Shown here: positions 41,444 to 51,779 of the stretch, piece by piece
Layout: each line of letters opens with the position of its first letter
How positions within the stretch are numbered: the first letter of the stretch is position 1
Position numbers and translations under genes: made by a program
Source: Linnemannia elongata
Lineage: Eukaryota > Mortierellomycota > Mortierellomycetes > Mortierellales > Mortierellaceae
Reading direction: 5' to 3'
Assembly: GCA_036320915.1 (NCBI GenBank)
Contig: JAXBDG010000023.1
Location: forward strand, 558,001-622,000
DNA: 64,000 bases
Notes under the pieces: generated by a model
What the model was told of the DNA's origin: nothing
Databases searched by the model: none
The model's input: only the letters and a program-made list of their open reading frames with translations

Positions 41444-42235
41444 CTATTGCATTAGACACGCCTTCTGAAGCCCTGTTGGGATTGGCACAAATCCTTCATT
41501 GTGGTATAGCAGCGTCGACCAGATGAACTTCCATGATCTGTCCATTTTAGGGCGGTATACAACCGCCAGGTCCTCATCCAGAGATTCAAGATCGGGCAGC
41601 CCTACGCAGCAGATATTGTCCAGACAGATGGACTCTCCCGTTGATATTTTAGTGGCGAACGTGAGGAAGTGGATCTTAGAAAGCGTTCTGTCCTTCTTCA
41701 TGTCGTTGTACATCTCCTCCAAAACAGACTGTTTGACACCGTCGCATTTTGTGATAACCACTAGGGCTTTGTCGCTGCGGGTTTTTCTTGTGAGGTCGAA
41801 CATGGTGATTAGTGTTTCCAAAGCTTCCCTCCGCAATGGGTCAATTCTGCCATGTGGGAGAACTATGACAATGCGGTTCAGATGCGTGAGTTGTTGTCTG
41901 ATCGATTTCTTTATGACCTTGCGCACGTCTTCATTAGACATCGCGGTGTCGCACAGCCCCTGAGTGTCTATCAGGTTGTACACCCATCTGTCAATGCCGT
42001 CTTCCTGCGACGTAACCGTGGTGGTGTAGAAGTGGATGTCCTTTGTCTGCGATGTCGTCAGCATGGATGTCTGCGCCAGGTTCGAGCCCAGCAGAAAGTT
42101 AATCAACCTGGACTTGCCGGCGCCTGTGGGACCGACAAAGACGACATTGATCACTCGCTTGCCGGTGGTGTATCTGGAGGCGGAGAAATTCAAGTTGATG
42201 TTGAATTCGATCGCAGTGGGCGAAAAGAATGACAT
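41444..42235 (-). CDS. AIG1/GIMAP-type GTPase
   Basis: Single exon of 263 residues. The ATG at 42235 (MSFFSPTAIEF) was chosen because the longer frame begins with GTG. G1 is GPTGAGKS (35-42), G3 DTQG (90-93), G4 TKCD (162-165), with the AIG1-like segment between G3 and G4 (LTHLNRIVIVLPHGRID). The family binds GTP and often oligomerises at membranes; members act in immunity in plants and animals. The fungal roles are not known. The C-terminus lacks a clear membrane anchor. CATAAATA lies about 145 bp upstream. It sits inside a transposon-rich tract and could be cargo of the surrounding Helitron-bounded segment. Confidence 0.9.
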   Translation of the reverse strand: MSFFSPTAIEFNINLNFSASRYTTGKRVINVVFVGPTGAGKSRLINFLLGSNLAQTSMLTTSQTKDIHFYTTTVTSQEDGIDRWVYNLIDTQGLCDTAMSNEDVRKVIKKSIRQQLTHLNRIVIVLPHGRIDPLRREALETLITMFDLTRKTRSDKALVVITKCDGVKQSVLEEMYNDMKKDRTLSKIHFLTFATKISTGESICLDNICCVGLPDLESLDEDLAVVYRPKMDRSWKFIWSTLLYHNEGFVPIPTGLQKACLMQ

Positions 42236-42378
42236 CGTTAAGGACAAGGGGCCGGAGACAAAGCAAGGCAGGAAAGTGAAAAGTGGCTGATTTGTTGGTG
42301 CTTGAAGGAAAGCAAGGATAGAGAGGGGTGTGAAGTGTATTGCAGACTTAGGAGTAGACGAAAGGGAGTGAGGGGGTC

Positions 42379-42386
42379 TATTTATG
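42379..42386 (-). promoter_or_regulatory. TATA-like box (CATAAATA) of the AIG1 GTPase gene
   Basis: Minus-strand CATAAATA about 145 bp upstream of the ATG at 42235. Confidence 0.35.
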
Positions 42387-43649
42387 TTTCTGTTTGTCGC
42401 TTTATTCCCACGCACTTGCTAGGATCAGGGTCCGACTCGAGAATTACAGTCGGCCCTGCGATGACAGCAAAGAAACATCAGCAACTGCACAATCAATTTG
42501 TTTCAGGTACCCTTGAAGTTTTCTTTGAGCAGCGGGATTAGGCACATCAAAAAACTATGCAGAAACCAGAACAAAAAAACAAAGTAAAGAGCAAAGCAAA
42601 AGGCAGAGCAAATGGAAAGCCTGTTGTCAAAACAAAAGGTTGGGGCAAATGTAAGGCCAAGCTCTGGTTTGTTTTCCCTCATCGTGCATGTTCGTTGAAT
42701 CATGGGTTACCATTTGTTTGTTGATACATATCGATAAAAACACTTTCGCCATGAACATTTGGCTGTCACAAGCCAACTCCAGCAAGATCTAACACGAAGC
42801 AGCAGATAGTTCGTTTTGTCCTTGAATTTTTCTCCGTTCTCTTGAAAATAATGCTGGAAAGCGAGGGTGAACACTCTAGAAAGAAGATCAGAAAGTAATA
42901 TTGTTTTACCTAGCCCTGAACCTTAAATTGTTTAGCTTTACTACCTACAGTAGACAGAAGTATTTTTCAACTGCATGGGCTGCACCAAGGACATTCTATC
43001 GTTAGTAGCCTTACTTTGGACATGAAAACTATATGTTACTCATTGTCTTAGTTTCCGCTTTTTCACCCTAACCTTCGGCGCAATAGAAGGACCCACGAAA
43101 TCTAGATATGTTCTATTGTTGTCCCATGACCTCGTTGTTGTTCTATTCTTGGCAGGACCGATCATGTAACTTAGAACTGACACACCATACAATAGAGTAC
43201 ATCTTATGCGATTGTATTATAGACATCCTTTTGCTTTACCTTCGCCTTCGCCCTCCTCGCCTCCTCGCCCGTACCTGCGCCATCACATTTGCCTTCATCA
43301 GCTTCTTCCTGCGCCAATATCTGACCTGCGCCATCAATACTAGCTTGGCCATAGGCTGCAACATTAGGAATCATCTCGTGTTACCATGCCCCCTGAATTT
43401 TTCCTCAGTCCTCTTGATATTTTCTTTATCAACCTCAATTACCAGCTGTTAAACGCAAAACAAATCAAAAACGATAGTTCAATGCAAAAAGCTTTCAAAT
43501 TAGGATCGGAGCTACACCAAGGTCCTCCCTCCTCCTTCATAAAAATCAATCTGTGGTATCCCTTAGTCCGTAAGCAATTACGGGCATTTTTGCCCGTCAA
43601 ACCTCCTTTTTTCTGTGGTACGCCTGTGTAAAGAAGCATTTCAAACTTT
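42387..43649. other. Intergenic with a decayed 28S piece
   Basis: No gene supported. On the minus strand, 43230-43360 encodes a biased Gly/Ala/Glu-rich frame. Confidence 0.4.
42727..42785 (-). pseudogene. Decayed 28S rRNA fragment
   Basis: ATATCGATAAAAACA, CGCCATGAACATTTGGCTG and TCACAAGCCA resemble the complement of the 28S stretch that ends copies B-D on their 5' side. Only about 60 bp is recognisable. Confidence 0.5.
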
Positions 43650-45780
43650 ATTTTGTTGGGTGTGAAAATCTTGGAAGCAGTTTCATGTTTGTTTACACAA
43701 AGGGCGACATCACATTCGACACACCACACTTGGCTTTGGTTGGGGTTCTTGTGGGTCATAAATATCTCGCTTCGGGAGGCTCTCCAGGAACACCAGGTGC
43801 ATGTTGAGCGTTTTTCTCTCCATTGTGGGTAGTGGTCTCCAAAGGTTAGGCGCTGTGGGGGGAGTCGATAATTCTTGGTGATTTTTTGTCGCTTTTGTTG
43901 TGATTCTTCCTCTTCTTCCTCTGCACGAGTGGAGGGTTTAGTTGTCTGGGTGACTGAGTTGATGAGACCCCAGGCAAGGGAAGCACGGAACTCCCGTTGA
44001 GTTAGTGTCGATCCTGTTTTTCGGAGATAAGAAAGGTGTTGATGATGACAGTGTTAAGTAGCCAAAAGAAGAGGGGCATCCAATTGCGAAAGGCGGTTTG
44101 CTGGGTGTTGTAGTAGGACTTCAATTGATCAGCGATGTCAACGCCACCCATGTTGAAGTTGTAGTCGTTGTTACAAAAAGATGTGGTGGCTAGGCAGTGG
44201 CGGCGAGGCTTTAGATTAGCAGTCATTCCTAGCAGACTAGTATTAGTAGTGCGCCGAGCTCTTTCGTCTGCTCCTTGTCCTTTTACACAAGAGCAGAATT
44301 GACAAGAGTCTCGTTGGCGCCCTGCAGGTACTTAACCCTTCCCCCATCAATATTATTAATACAAGGTCCTTTTACACAAGAGCAGAATTGACAAGAGTCT
44401 CGTTGGCGCCCTGCAGTCGTGTATTATTTTAGGATCCCACTATTACTACGCTACCACAACCCCTCCATCCCCCCCCGTACCAATTGAGGACTTAACAGCG
44501 GTTCTATCACTCTGGCCAGGACCTCTCCCCTGAGTAACATCGTCGACAACCTTGAGGATCCTGAGTTTCTTTCTTGGGGCTGATTCAAAAACTGTTCGCA
44601 CGTTGGTTGCGTTAGTGCTTGTTTCGCGAGGTCGACTCCTTTCCCTCTCCACCTCCCATTCCTCTCCGACAACTGCAAGGATGGTAGTCAGAAAGGTTAC
44701 AGGGCCATTGTCCTGCCAAAACACCACCAATACTCCATCGACATCTGCGCCAGATCGAGTGTTCCAATCGAGCTTGGCGCTCTTCTCCACCTAAATTTCT
44801 TTTGGGATACCTGCCTGCTTCCGAGCTGTTCCACATGCTCCAATCCCCTTGTTCCTGAAGTACTGGGAGGGTTTAACGGTCGAAAAATAATTATCCATAT
44901 ATATGTTGAAAGCCATGTGGTTGTATGGGAGTTGTTCGACAAGATGGCAGACCATGCTTCCTGTTTTAGTGAGACCTGGGACATCGGGGACCGGCGCGGA
45001 GATAATTCGAGAGGAAGGGAAGAAGGTGTACGTGTATCCAGCATCGCAAAGAGAGAAGATCTATAATCCTTCGGGTGTGGGCTTGTTCTTCATGCGAACG
45101 GTGTGTGCGCTTCGACCGGAGAACCGGACAATCATCTCGTCGACTGAGACGTTGCTGCGAGGAGTGTAGTACTTCTTCGACAGGTCTCGCGCATGGGAGA
45201 GTAAAGGCTCGAACTTGTCGAAATAGTGATTGGACTTGTCCAGCGGGGACGATACATGAAGGTACCTCTTGATCTGCTCGTATCGAGTGGCAGACATGTG
45301 CCTGGAGATTGTATGCACTGGGCCGTGTTTATCCAGGTTCCAGAGCGCAGCGAGGGGAGCGACGTGATGAAGACCAATGTAGATGGTTAAGGCGTACCGG
45401 ATAACCAACTCATTCAACTCCAATGGTTTCCAGGTGCGACCGGGTAGCTCCTTGCTGGCAACCTTGATGGCAGCATATAGATTGGTGTTGGTCACAATTG
45501 TGTTGAGTATCGAATCGGTGAAGAAAAGGCGAAACAAACTAATGGGCTCTGGTGTTACTGTATCGAATGGTGCTGGCAGTCGGACGAAAGCACTATGTTC
45601 TGGTCGCACAAGAGGAACGAATTCTGGTGGGGGAGGTAATTGTATCTATTCCTTTTTTTTCTTGCCTTTCTCTGCTGTTGGTGCTGGATCGTTGCTTTCG
45701 TTGTCAGAGTCGTGTTCATAGGTAAATACTAGCGCAACTCCTCTTTGTCGTCCTCAATGTCGGAAGAAACATCTAAAATT
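43650..45780 (-). pseudogene. piggyBac-type (DDE_Tnp_1_7) transposase, broken
   Basis: In order along the minus strand: an acidic N-terminal remnant (near 45770); then 45609-45061 with PISLFRLFFTDSIL, MSATRYEQIKRYLHVSSPLD, DKFEPLLSHARDLSKKYYTP and NVSVDEMIVRFSGRSA (first catalytic Asp region). Next come MAFNIYMDNYFSTVKPS (about 44920-44870), a diverged middle, and MGGVDIADQLKSYY plus RNWMPLFFWLLNTVIIN (about 44150-44050). Last is a Cys-rich end, VWCVECDVALCVNKHE (about 43730-43680). This is the piggyBac order. Several stops and shifts plus a 51-bp duplication at 44277-44416 show inactivation. TTAA-flanked ends were not resolved. Confidence 0.9.
44277..44416. repeat. 51-bp exact direct repeat within the transposase remnant
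   Basis: The 51-bp segment starting GTCCTTTTACACAAGAGCAG and ending TTGGCGCCCTGCAG occurs at 44277-44327 and 44366-44416, separated by 38 bp that contains TTAACCCTTCCCCC. Confidence 0.92.
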
Positions 45781-45868
45781 TCTGGCTCCATTGATGAGTG
45801 ATCAAGGAGTAATGATGTTGCGATTGCGGTGAAGTTGATGTTCACGACGGTCGTTGAGGTTCTCACTA

Positions 45869-46141
45869 CAGTCCTTTTTGCGAAATGGCTCGCTTTTCAT
45901 AGTAAATGCGAGCCATTTCGACTGAATTGAAAATATTAAGGGTGCTATTCATTCCTATGATACGTTATTTCCCTGCAATACTCACACCGCTTCTCTCTCG
46001 CTTCAAACGTTCAAGTGTTGCGAAGAACACCACCCTTAAATCCTTGCATAAGTGAAATGAATAGTGTTCCTTAATATGTTCAATTCAGTCGAAATGGCTC
46101 GCATTTACACTGAAAAGCGAGCCATTTTGCAAAAAGGACTG
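45869..46141. mobile_element. 273-bp MITE with nested palindromic ends
   Basis: Long imperfect inverted repeat: the left end CAGTCCTTTTTGCGAAATGG and the right end its complement. Each arm holds a second hairpin (GCGAGCCATTTCG pairing with CGAAATGGCTCGC) and TTCAATTCAGTCG/CGACTGAATTGAA. CAGT...ACTG termini with TA on the left (45867-45868) fit Tc1/mariner; the right flank reads AA, so that duplication is imperfect. No coding capacity. Confidence 0.8.
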
Positions 46142-47033
46142 AAGTTGAAAGGGTGCTGCATGGAGGTTATGAAAGGGGTAAAGAGGACACCTATTTCAGC
46201 TTACTACAGTAAGTATCAAAAAAGATGTTAAAGAAGTCGGGCGAAGTGGCATCTCCTCGGCCACAGCACCTGCAATGCAGGCACTAACATACACAGAAAT
46301 CAACCTAATAGCTCCGATAGGCTGTCTGACTGCACAAAGTGGACCCGCAGAAACAGAGCCCCCGCAAGAGGATATAAGGCTACAAAGCCACTTTTCCCAC
46401 ACCCCAGTAGATTCCAATAGTACATGATCCCTGTCAAGTCCAATGCCCGTACCTTGCCATTGTGGATAATATTAAAGTAATAAGCATATCGGACTTTATT
46501 GCGACCGCAGGAGTGTTTGCTTGATGTTAACGGACTGTTGTGTGACACACCCACTGAGACACGTGCACGTGACTACGATTGTGTGGGGTTCGATGGGTGC
46601 TGCGTTTGGCTTTTCCTAAGCCACCACTTTGATGCTCTCGCTAGGATCTCGTAGGTCGTCGGTCTCACCTTCGGCGCCGGCTTCCATCAGTCTTAAGTTG
46701 CCCATCGCTCTCAAGTAGCATCTATTCCTGACCTTTATGAGATCATAGATGTGACTCTTAGTATAGAAAATCTATCATCCTTAGCTCCCGGTTCCCTATA
46801 AAATAGCTAGCTTAGCCTTAGGTGGTTCTTTACTTCTTTTTCATTTTCCTTCATAAAGTCGTCCCTTAACCATATCTACTACCCCCGAATGTCCTCTTCG
46901 TATTGGGTACTCATCTTCCCTTTCACTCTTTGCACGCTCGTCCTCTTAGAACTCTCACTCATCAGTTCCCCTTCTCCCCTTTGTGTAGTCACTCCTCCCC
47001 TTAAGTATCCCTCCACGGGCCTTTCATTCCAAC
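46142..47033. other. Intergenic, includes TATAAAATA at 46797
   Basis: No gene on either strand is convincing. A TATAAAATA box at 46797-46805 precedes the frame at 47034. Confidence 0.4.
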
Positions 47034-47306
47034 ATGGGGAGGTCAGATGTGGCGGGGTTACTAAACGAGGAAGAAGGAGGGAAGAGAGGAACCCCTTCCT
47101 ACAACCCCTTCAGCCGGAGGCGCGTCGTCAGTACCAGCGAGCATATCTCAGATAACAGCAGATGGGAGAATGTGTGTGCGTGTATCCCTCTCTCAATCTC
47201 ACTAGTAATGACGGTAAACTCTCGCGGCTTGCTTGGGTTATCAGAAAGAAAGATGCTTTATATTAAGAAGTGCTATGTTAAAACGGTCTATCTGAGGCAC
47301 TCATGA
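47034..47306 (+). CDS. Hypothetical N-terminal frame, 90 aa
   Basis: ATG 47034 opens MGRSDVAGLLNEEEGGKRG followed by PSYNPFSRRRVVSTSEHI, which has the look of a real cytosolic N-terminus. After about residue 47 the composition becomes random and it runs into the LRR scrap. A TATAAAATA box lies 237 bp upstream. Probably the 5' end of a gene whose remainder was replaced; identity unknown. Confidence 0.35.
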   Translation: MGRSDVAGLLNEEEGGKRGTPSYNPFSRRRVVSTSEHISDNSRWENVCACIPLSISLVMTVNSRGLLGLSERKMLYIKKCYVKTVYLRHS

Positions 47307-47530
47307 TCAACTCGACTCTAACTACTTTGGATTTGAAGAGAAACAAGATCGGAGACAATGGAGCTCGGGCACTGTCTGAGGCACTTAAGACCAATTCGAC
47401 TCTGACCACTTTGAACTTGGAGAGCAACAATATCGGAAACAACGGAGCCCAAGCGCTGTCTAGGGCGCTCAAGATCAACTCGACCGTCACCATTTCAGGC
47501 CCGGTGTTACCAGACAAGTCTAAGTTGTGA
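47283..47530 (+). pseudogene. LRR fragment related to the F-box/LRR genes
   Basis: Frame reads LSEALMINSTLTTLDLKRNK, IGDNGARALSEALKTNSTL and IGNNGAQALSRALKINSTV, i.e. about 2.5 of the 28-residue repeats, ending VLPDKSKL and TGA. No F-box precedes it. It is an isolated 3' end of a third family member. Confidence 0.85.
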
Positions 47531-47876
47531 CAACAGGTATAAAAAGACTCCTCAGATAGAAAATAGTTAGTTCTTTATCTGGTATCGCCATGAAGAACTT
47601 TTCTGGTCCCTTCTTGTCCCGCTTTTTCACATCTTGATCAAGGTCCTTTTCATCTGTTTCCTCTTATCCCTCGGCCTTTCAAACACCCCGACTCAATATA
47701 CAAACCCTTTAAGCAATGACACTGATCTCTAAGTTTATACGTGAAAAACTACATACTGTAATACGCAACTAACACCACATTATGATTTTCGATAAGTTCT
47801 ACCAGCTACGCAGAGTGTGACAGCAACACAGAGTCCTTCCCCTAACTTCCAGTGCTTCCCCTTTTTCCACCTCCCT
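47531..47876. other. No gene seen
   Basis: Downstream of the LRR scrap; leads into a Helitron-type terminus. Confidence 0.4.
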
Positions 47877-47906
47877 CCGCGAGCGAAGCCGCGGGCTTTT
47901 CTCTAG
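47877..47906 (+). mobile_element. Second Helitron 3' terminus
   Basis: CCGCGAGCGAAGCCGCGG forms a 5-bp-stem hairpin, followed by GCTTTTCT and CTAG (47903-47906), then T. It shares the GCGGGC-N6-8-CTAGT plan with the terminus at 39130. It could close the element whose 5' end is at 39131 (8.8 kb) or a separate one. Confidence 0.6.
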
Positions 47907-49295
47907 TAAACTTTAAAAGAAGTGTACGTTGTTTCTCTTCGTGAGGCTTAATCTCTCATGCACATACTTTCAGTTTCTCTGAGAAGTTTGTTCTTCATTT
48001 GTTACTTTCACTTCCTCAGTACCGTGCTGCGCTCCTACGTTCTTTCCATCTATGCCGTTAGTTTTTTCTCATGCATCTACCGTCTCTCCCTGTGTCCCGT
48101 TTCTTTCTCATGCATCAAAGAAAATTAGCAGAGCAATTGGCCAACGTTAGCTGACCTTCAATTTTAGGTACACGTACATAGGTACTATAAACGTTTTTTT
48201 TTCAAAACCGCTCGCAGAATGAAGTGGCCATTCTCAGATGTCTTTCATCTCGTTAATCTTCCAACCCAAGCATGAGTTTCTTTTGCATGACCCGCGTCTC
48301 AGATCGTCAACTGTATCGTCAGCAAAAAGGTCTGAAGGCACACTTTTATTCAATCCTTCAAGAGGACAAAGATCCTTGGGGTTTGATTATTTCCCGCTTG
48401 TAAACATATCTGGCTCCAATGGGACGTGGTCGAAATGGTGGATTTTCTTGGAAAATCAAAATTTTGATTGATAATTGCTAACGGATATCATTAACATACG
48501 TGTCCACTACGGCCAGCACAGTCAACGCAATTTGATTCTTACGCACTCTTCCTCGTCATTACCACTTCCACGTAGCCCTCTCCGTCTCCACACCATCACA
48601 TCGCCCTCCTCGCCAGCATCACCCCTTACATAGCCCAATACTTCACTAGTATTAAAACCCAACAATCTCATAAACAGAATTTATGATCCTCTATGACTCT
48701 TTCCTTTTTAGTAACGCTCTTTCAATGCGGAGGTGTAAGTTTAAAAACGAAATAACACGCGTCCCTCCTTTGTTATCGAAGCTAACGTCAACCCTTGCCA
48801 TCGAAAGTCGTCGAGCTCTCCGCAAACTCGTAACCAAATAGCTATCTGAAAATGGATTGAAGCTGCCTGTCGTTTACTTGTGCGGCGAGTGTGAGATACG
48901 ACGAATAAATGCCGGAAAATGGCTGTAAGGGGAATGGGGAGAGCGTGAATTGCGACGAAGGCAAGCACGACTGAAAGAACTTACACTCGAGAGATAAATA
49001 TATTTTAGTCATTTTATAGTCCATCAAGAAGGATGTGCCTTCCCATTTGTTACAAGGTCACGATACCATATCGGGTTCAAAGCTGAAAAAAAATTGGCAC
49101 AATTTCTCTGTTCGAAATGAGTTCCTAGTCTCACTTTTATTAGCACTGTGAAATAATACCGCTCTTGTATCCGCGTCGAAAGGGCTCGTCCGCGGAAAAC
49201 AATGAACAGGGAACTTTTGAACGATTAGGAACAGGGGAGGTTAATCCATTCTGACAGCGGCGGGGGTCTATCGCTAATGACAGGCGGCTGATTTT
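47907..49295. other. Intergenic, nothing supported
   Basis: Several short frames (for example 48238-48471) without recognisable features. Confidence 0.4.
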
Positions 49296-49547
49296 TTACC
49301 AGCAGCGTCCAAAACCGCGGATGTCGTTGCAGCAGTCCCTGAAGGAGCCAACGCTCGAGTGCTTGAGACCCTCGCAGTTTCCGTTACCGTCGTTGAAGGC
49401 ACCGTTACCGCAGCACGACTGGGTATCAGCCCACTGGTTGCAAACACAGGCGTTGCATCCGGGAGCTCCGTTGGAGCACTGGCGACCAGCCTCAGCGAAG
49501 GTGGCGGCGACGACGAGGAACAATCCGGCGATGGCAGCGAAACGCAT
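49296..49547 (-). CDS. Small secreted cysteine-rich protein, 83 aa
   Basis: ATG 49547 opens a signal peptide (MRFAAIAGLFLVVAATFAEA, 20 residues). The mature part is ~63 residues with nine cysteines in pairs and near-pairs (GCNACVCNQW, SCCGNG, FRDCCND, GRCW end), giving a disulfide-rich fold. It has a hydrophobin-like size but not the hydrophobin eight-Cys spacing. A probable 5'-UTR intron runs from a GTAAGT near 49707 to a CAG near 49594; TATAAAA is at 49772-49766. It is likely extracellular, possibly effector-like or antimicrobial; the family is unrecognised. Confidence 0.8.
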   Translation of the reverse strand: MRFAAIAGLFLVVAATFAEAGRQCSNGAPGCNACVCNQWADTQSCCGNGAFNDGNGNCEGLKHSSVGSFRDCCNDIRGFGRCW

Positions 49548-49765
49548 TTTGAAGTAGTAGAAAGGTGGGGGGTTGGTGTCTTGGACGGGTTCTGTCAGGA
49601 TTATTTCCCAATTGAAAGACGGAAAAGATATTAGAACCACTGGATATGACATTTCATGTTGCATCGGTCATCTTGTGAGGACGGCTAGGGGAGAGGTGGG
49701 ACTTACTTGGAGGAATGGAAGTGGAAGATCGGATGAAGAACAAAATGGTTGCAAAATACCGCTCC

Positions 49766-49772
49766 TTTTATA
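49766..49772 (-). promoter_or_regulatory. TATA box of the small cysteine-rich protein gene
   Basis: Minus-strand TATAAAA about 220 bp upstream of the ATG, consistent with a short first exon and an intron in the leader. Confidence 0.5.
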
Positions 49773-51779
49773 CACAACTGTTCGGATCTGTACCGCTTCG
49801 CAGCATCATTCCTTCGTTATTGATTTTGACCGGATTAAATCGATTGAAAATTTTCACCGTTGATCGGAAGTGATGATGAATGGTACCATGTCCGGGGCAG
49901 CCTCTAAGGTAAAGGTGGCATAGATGAGCATTTAGACTACCTTTTCGCCCTTGCTAGTATCGGTACTACTCGAGGACGAATATTTGACGCATCTTGCATG
50001 CGGTCCGGTTGAACTACAACAACTACATGTGGAAAAGGGTAGGCGGGCTTGCCAATACCGTTTCTGAACGTTACTGTAAGTTATTCAATCATGCAGCATT
50101 TTTGTGGGTATACTTTTTCATGCTGATGGCGCCAGACTGACGATGATCCTGCGCTGCATGTTTCATAGTGTGGGAGACCGTGACGGTCGAATATGGCGTA
50201 ACCTGGGCCACTAGGGGCCACTAGGCGGGTCCGCTAATGTGACTGTGATTCATGCATATGTGGGCGCAAACTTGTGTCTATGCGGGATTTGTTTTTCCAA
50301 GAGGCAGTTGATACCTCCTCACATGTACACAGGGCATACAACGGTTTTCTAGCGCAATATGCCATCATGCAGAATCAATTATTCATCCCTTCGAATGTCA
50401 GGCTCCTTTTTTTTTTTTTGGTACGTATGCCTTTTACGATGGTTGTACTTCCAGCCTCCAAAGTGACAAATCCTTTTTTGTTTCTTATGTCTCACTAATA
50501 CGCACAAAAGAGGGAAGAGAGCAACGAATCTGGCCACCTTTTTTTTCTTAGATCCCACAACATCGTCGAGCTCCATGTCGACATGAGCGTTGAGCGTCCG
50601 AAGTAATGAAGCAATTTTCAAAGTGGCATTCACTTAATGCGATTAATGAGTTCATGGGGAAAAAAAGGAGATGATGTCCCTCTCACCAAAGCCTCCTCGT
50701 TTTCATGTTTACATTGGGAATGATCTCATAGCATTATTTTTTGTAGAACGTGAAGGGAACAATGACCCTAAACGAAAGCGTGTGAAAATCTGGAACATAA
50801 AAGTTCCAGAATCAATAGAAGGATACCAGCATGTCCAATAGGGTTCTTCTGTCCATAAGGAGACGTGTTAAACTGGGTCATCGGAAACACGTTCCTGCCG
50901 TTTGTTTCACAGAACAAAATATTAGAAGTCCGGAAGAGGTAGCGGGACGACTGCATGCAATTAATAGTCAACCGCTTGATGCTCAACAACAGAAAAATTG
51001 TGCTGCAGGTACGGGATAAAGAAATCCAAAAGCCTCTAAGCCGCACGGACAGCTTGATTCTTTTTTTTTTTTTTGCTCTATGGAAAGATGAGATCTCAAT
51101 CGTTTGCGATTCTATTCCGCATGGACTTTAGGCAGAGTACCTGGTTGCACTAGGGTGTCGAACCAATGCAGTATTGACGCACGAACAGTCCCGGACCAAT
51201 TTTCTCTTCCTTTTTTATTTTGGTTGGTACTCCGCTACCTGCGCATATACGTCCTCAACCACCACCACTCGCAAACATTTTTTTGAGCCTTAGTTTTACT
51301 TGGTACTCAAAATACACAAAAAAAAGATAGAAAAAGAAAAAAAAATGCTAGAATCAAAGGCATCATTTCACACGTGCAAGCAGAGTCGGTTTTACGGGGT
51401 TTCCTGACTTTTCTTGCGCAATTTTTTTTCATGCAAATAAGACTTCTATCATTATTACCGTTCTCTATGTGACAAAAGTGTCGGCTCAAAATGTGTGCCA
51501 TTGGCTCAAGGCGCGTCCACGTTGTAGGTCGGTGTCCATCTCTCAAATATGAAAGCAAAAAGTGGGTTATGCTCTTCTATTTCAATGAGGGTGGAGGGTG
51601 TAGGTTGGAAAAAAATGACGCGGAGCCTCTCCTTTCTGTCCACCAAACGCTGGAGACGGATGAAACCATTCGATCCTTCATGACAAATATTGACGGAAAA
51701 CTAGAGATTTTTTGGAAATTGTGGTTTATTTCCGATACGATCCTTACCTTGAGGTGGAGACAAACTTGATTACCATCTT
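49773..51779. other. Intergenic or decayed sequence
   Basis: No assembled gene. A plus-strand frame at 50831-51019 and T-rich tracts near 50409 and 51060 are present. It may include remains of the 5' or 3' part of the Crinkler-like locus next to it. Confidence 0.35.

Noticed and set aside
46560..46640. tRNA-like B box (GGGTTCGATGG)
   Set aside because: No cloverleaf pairing on either side.
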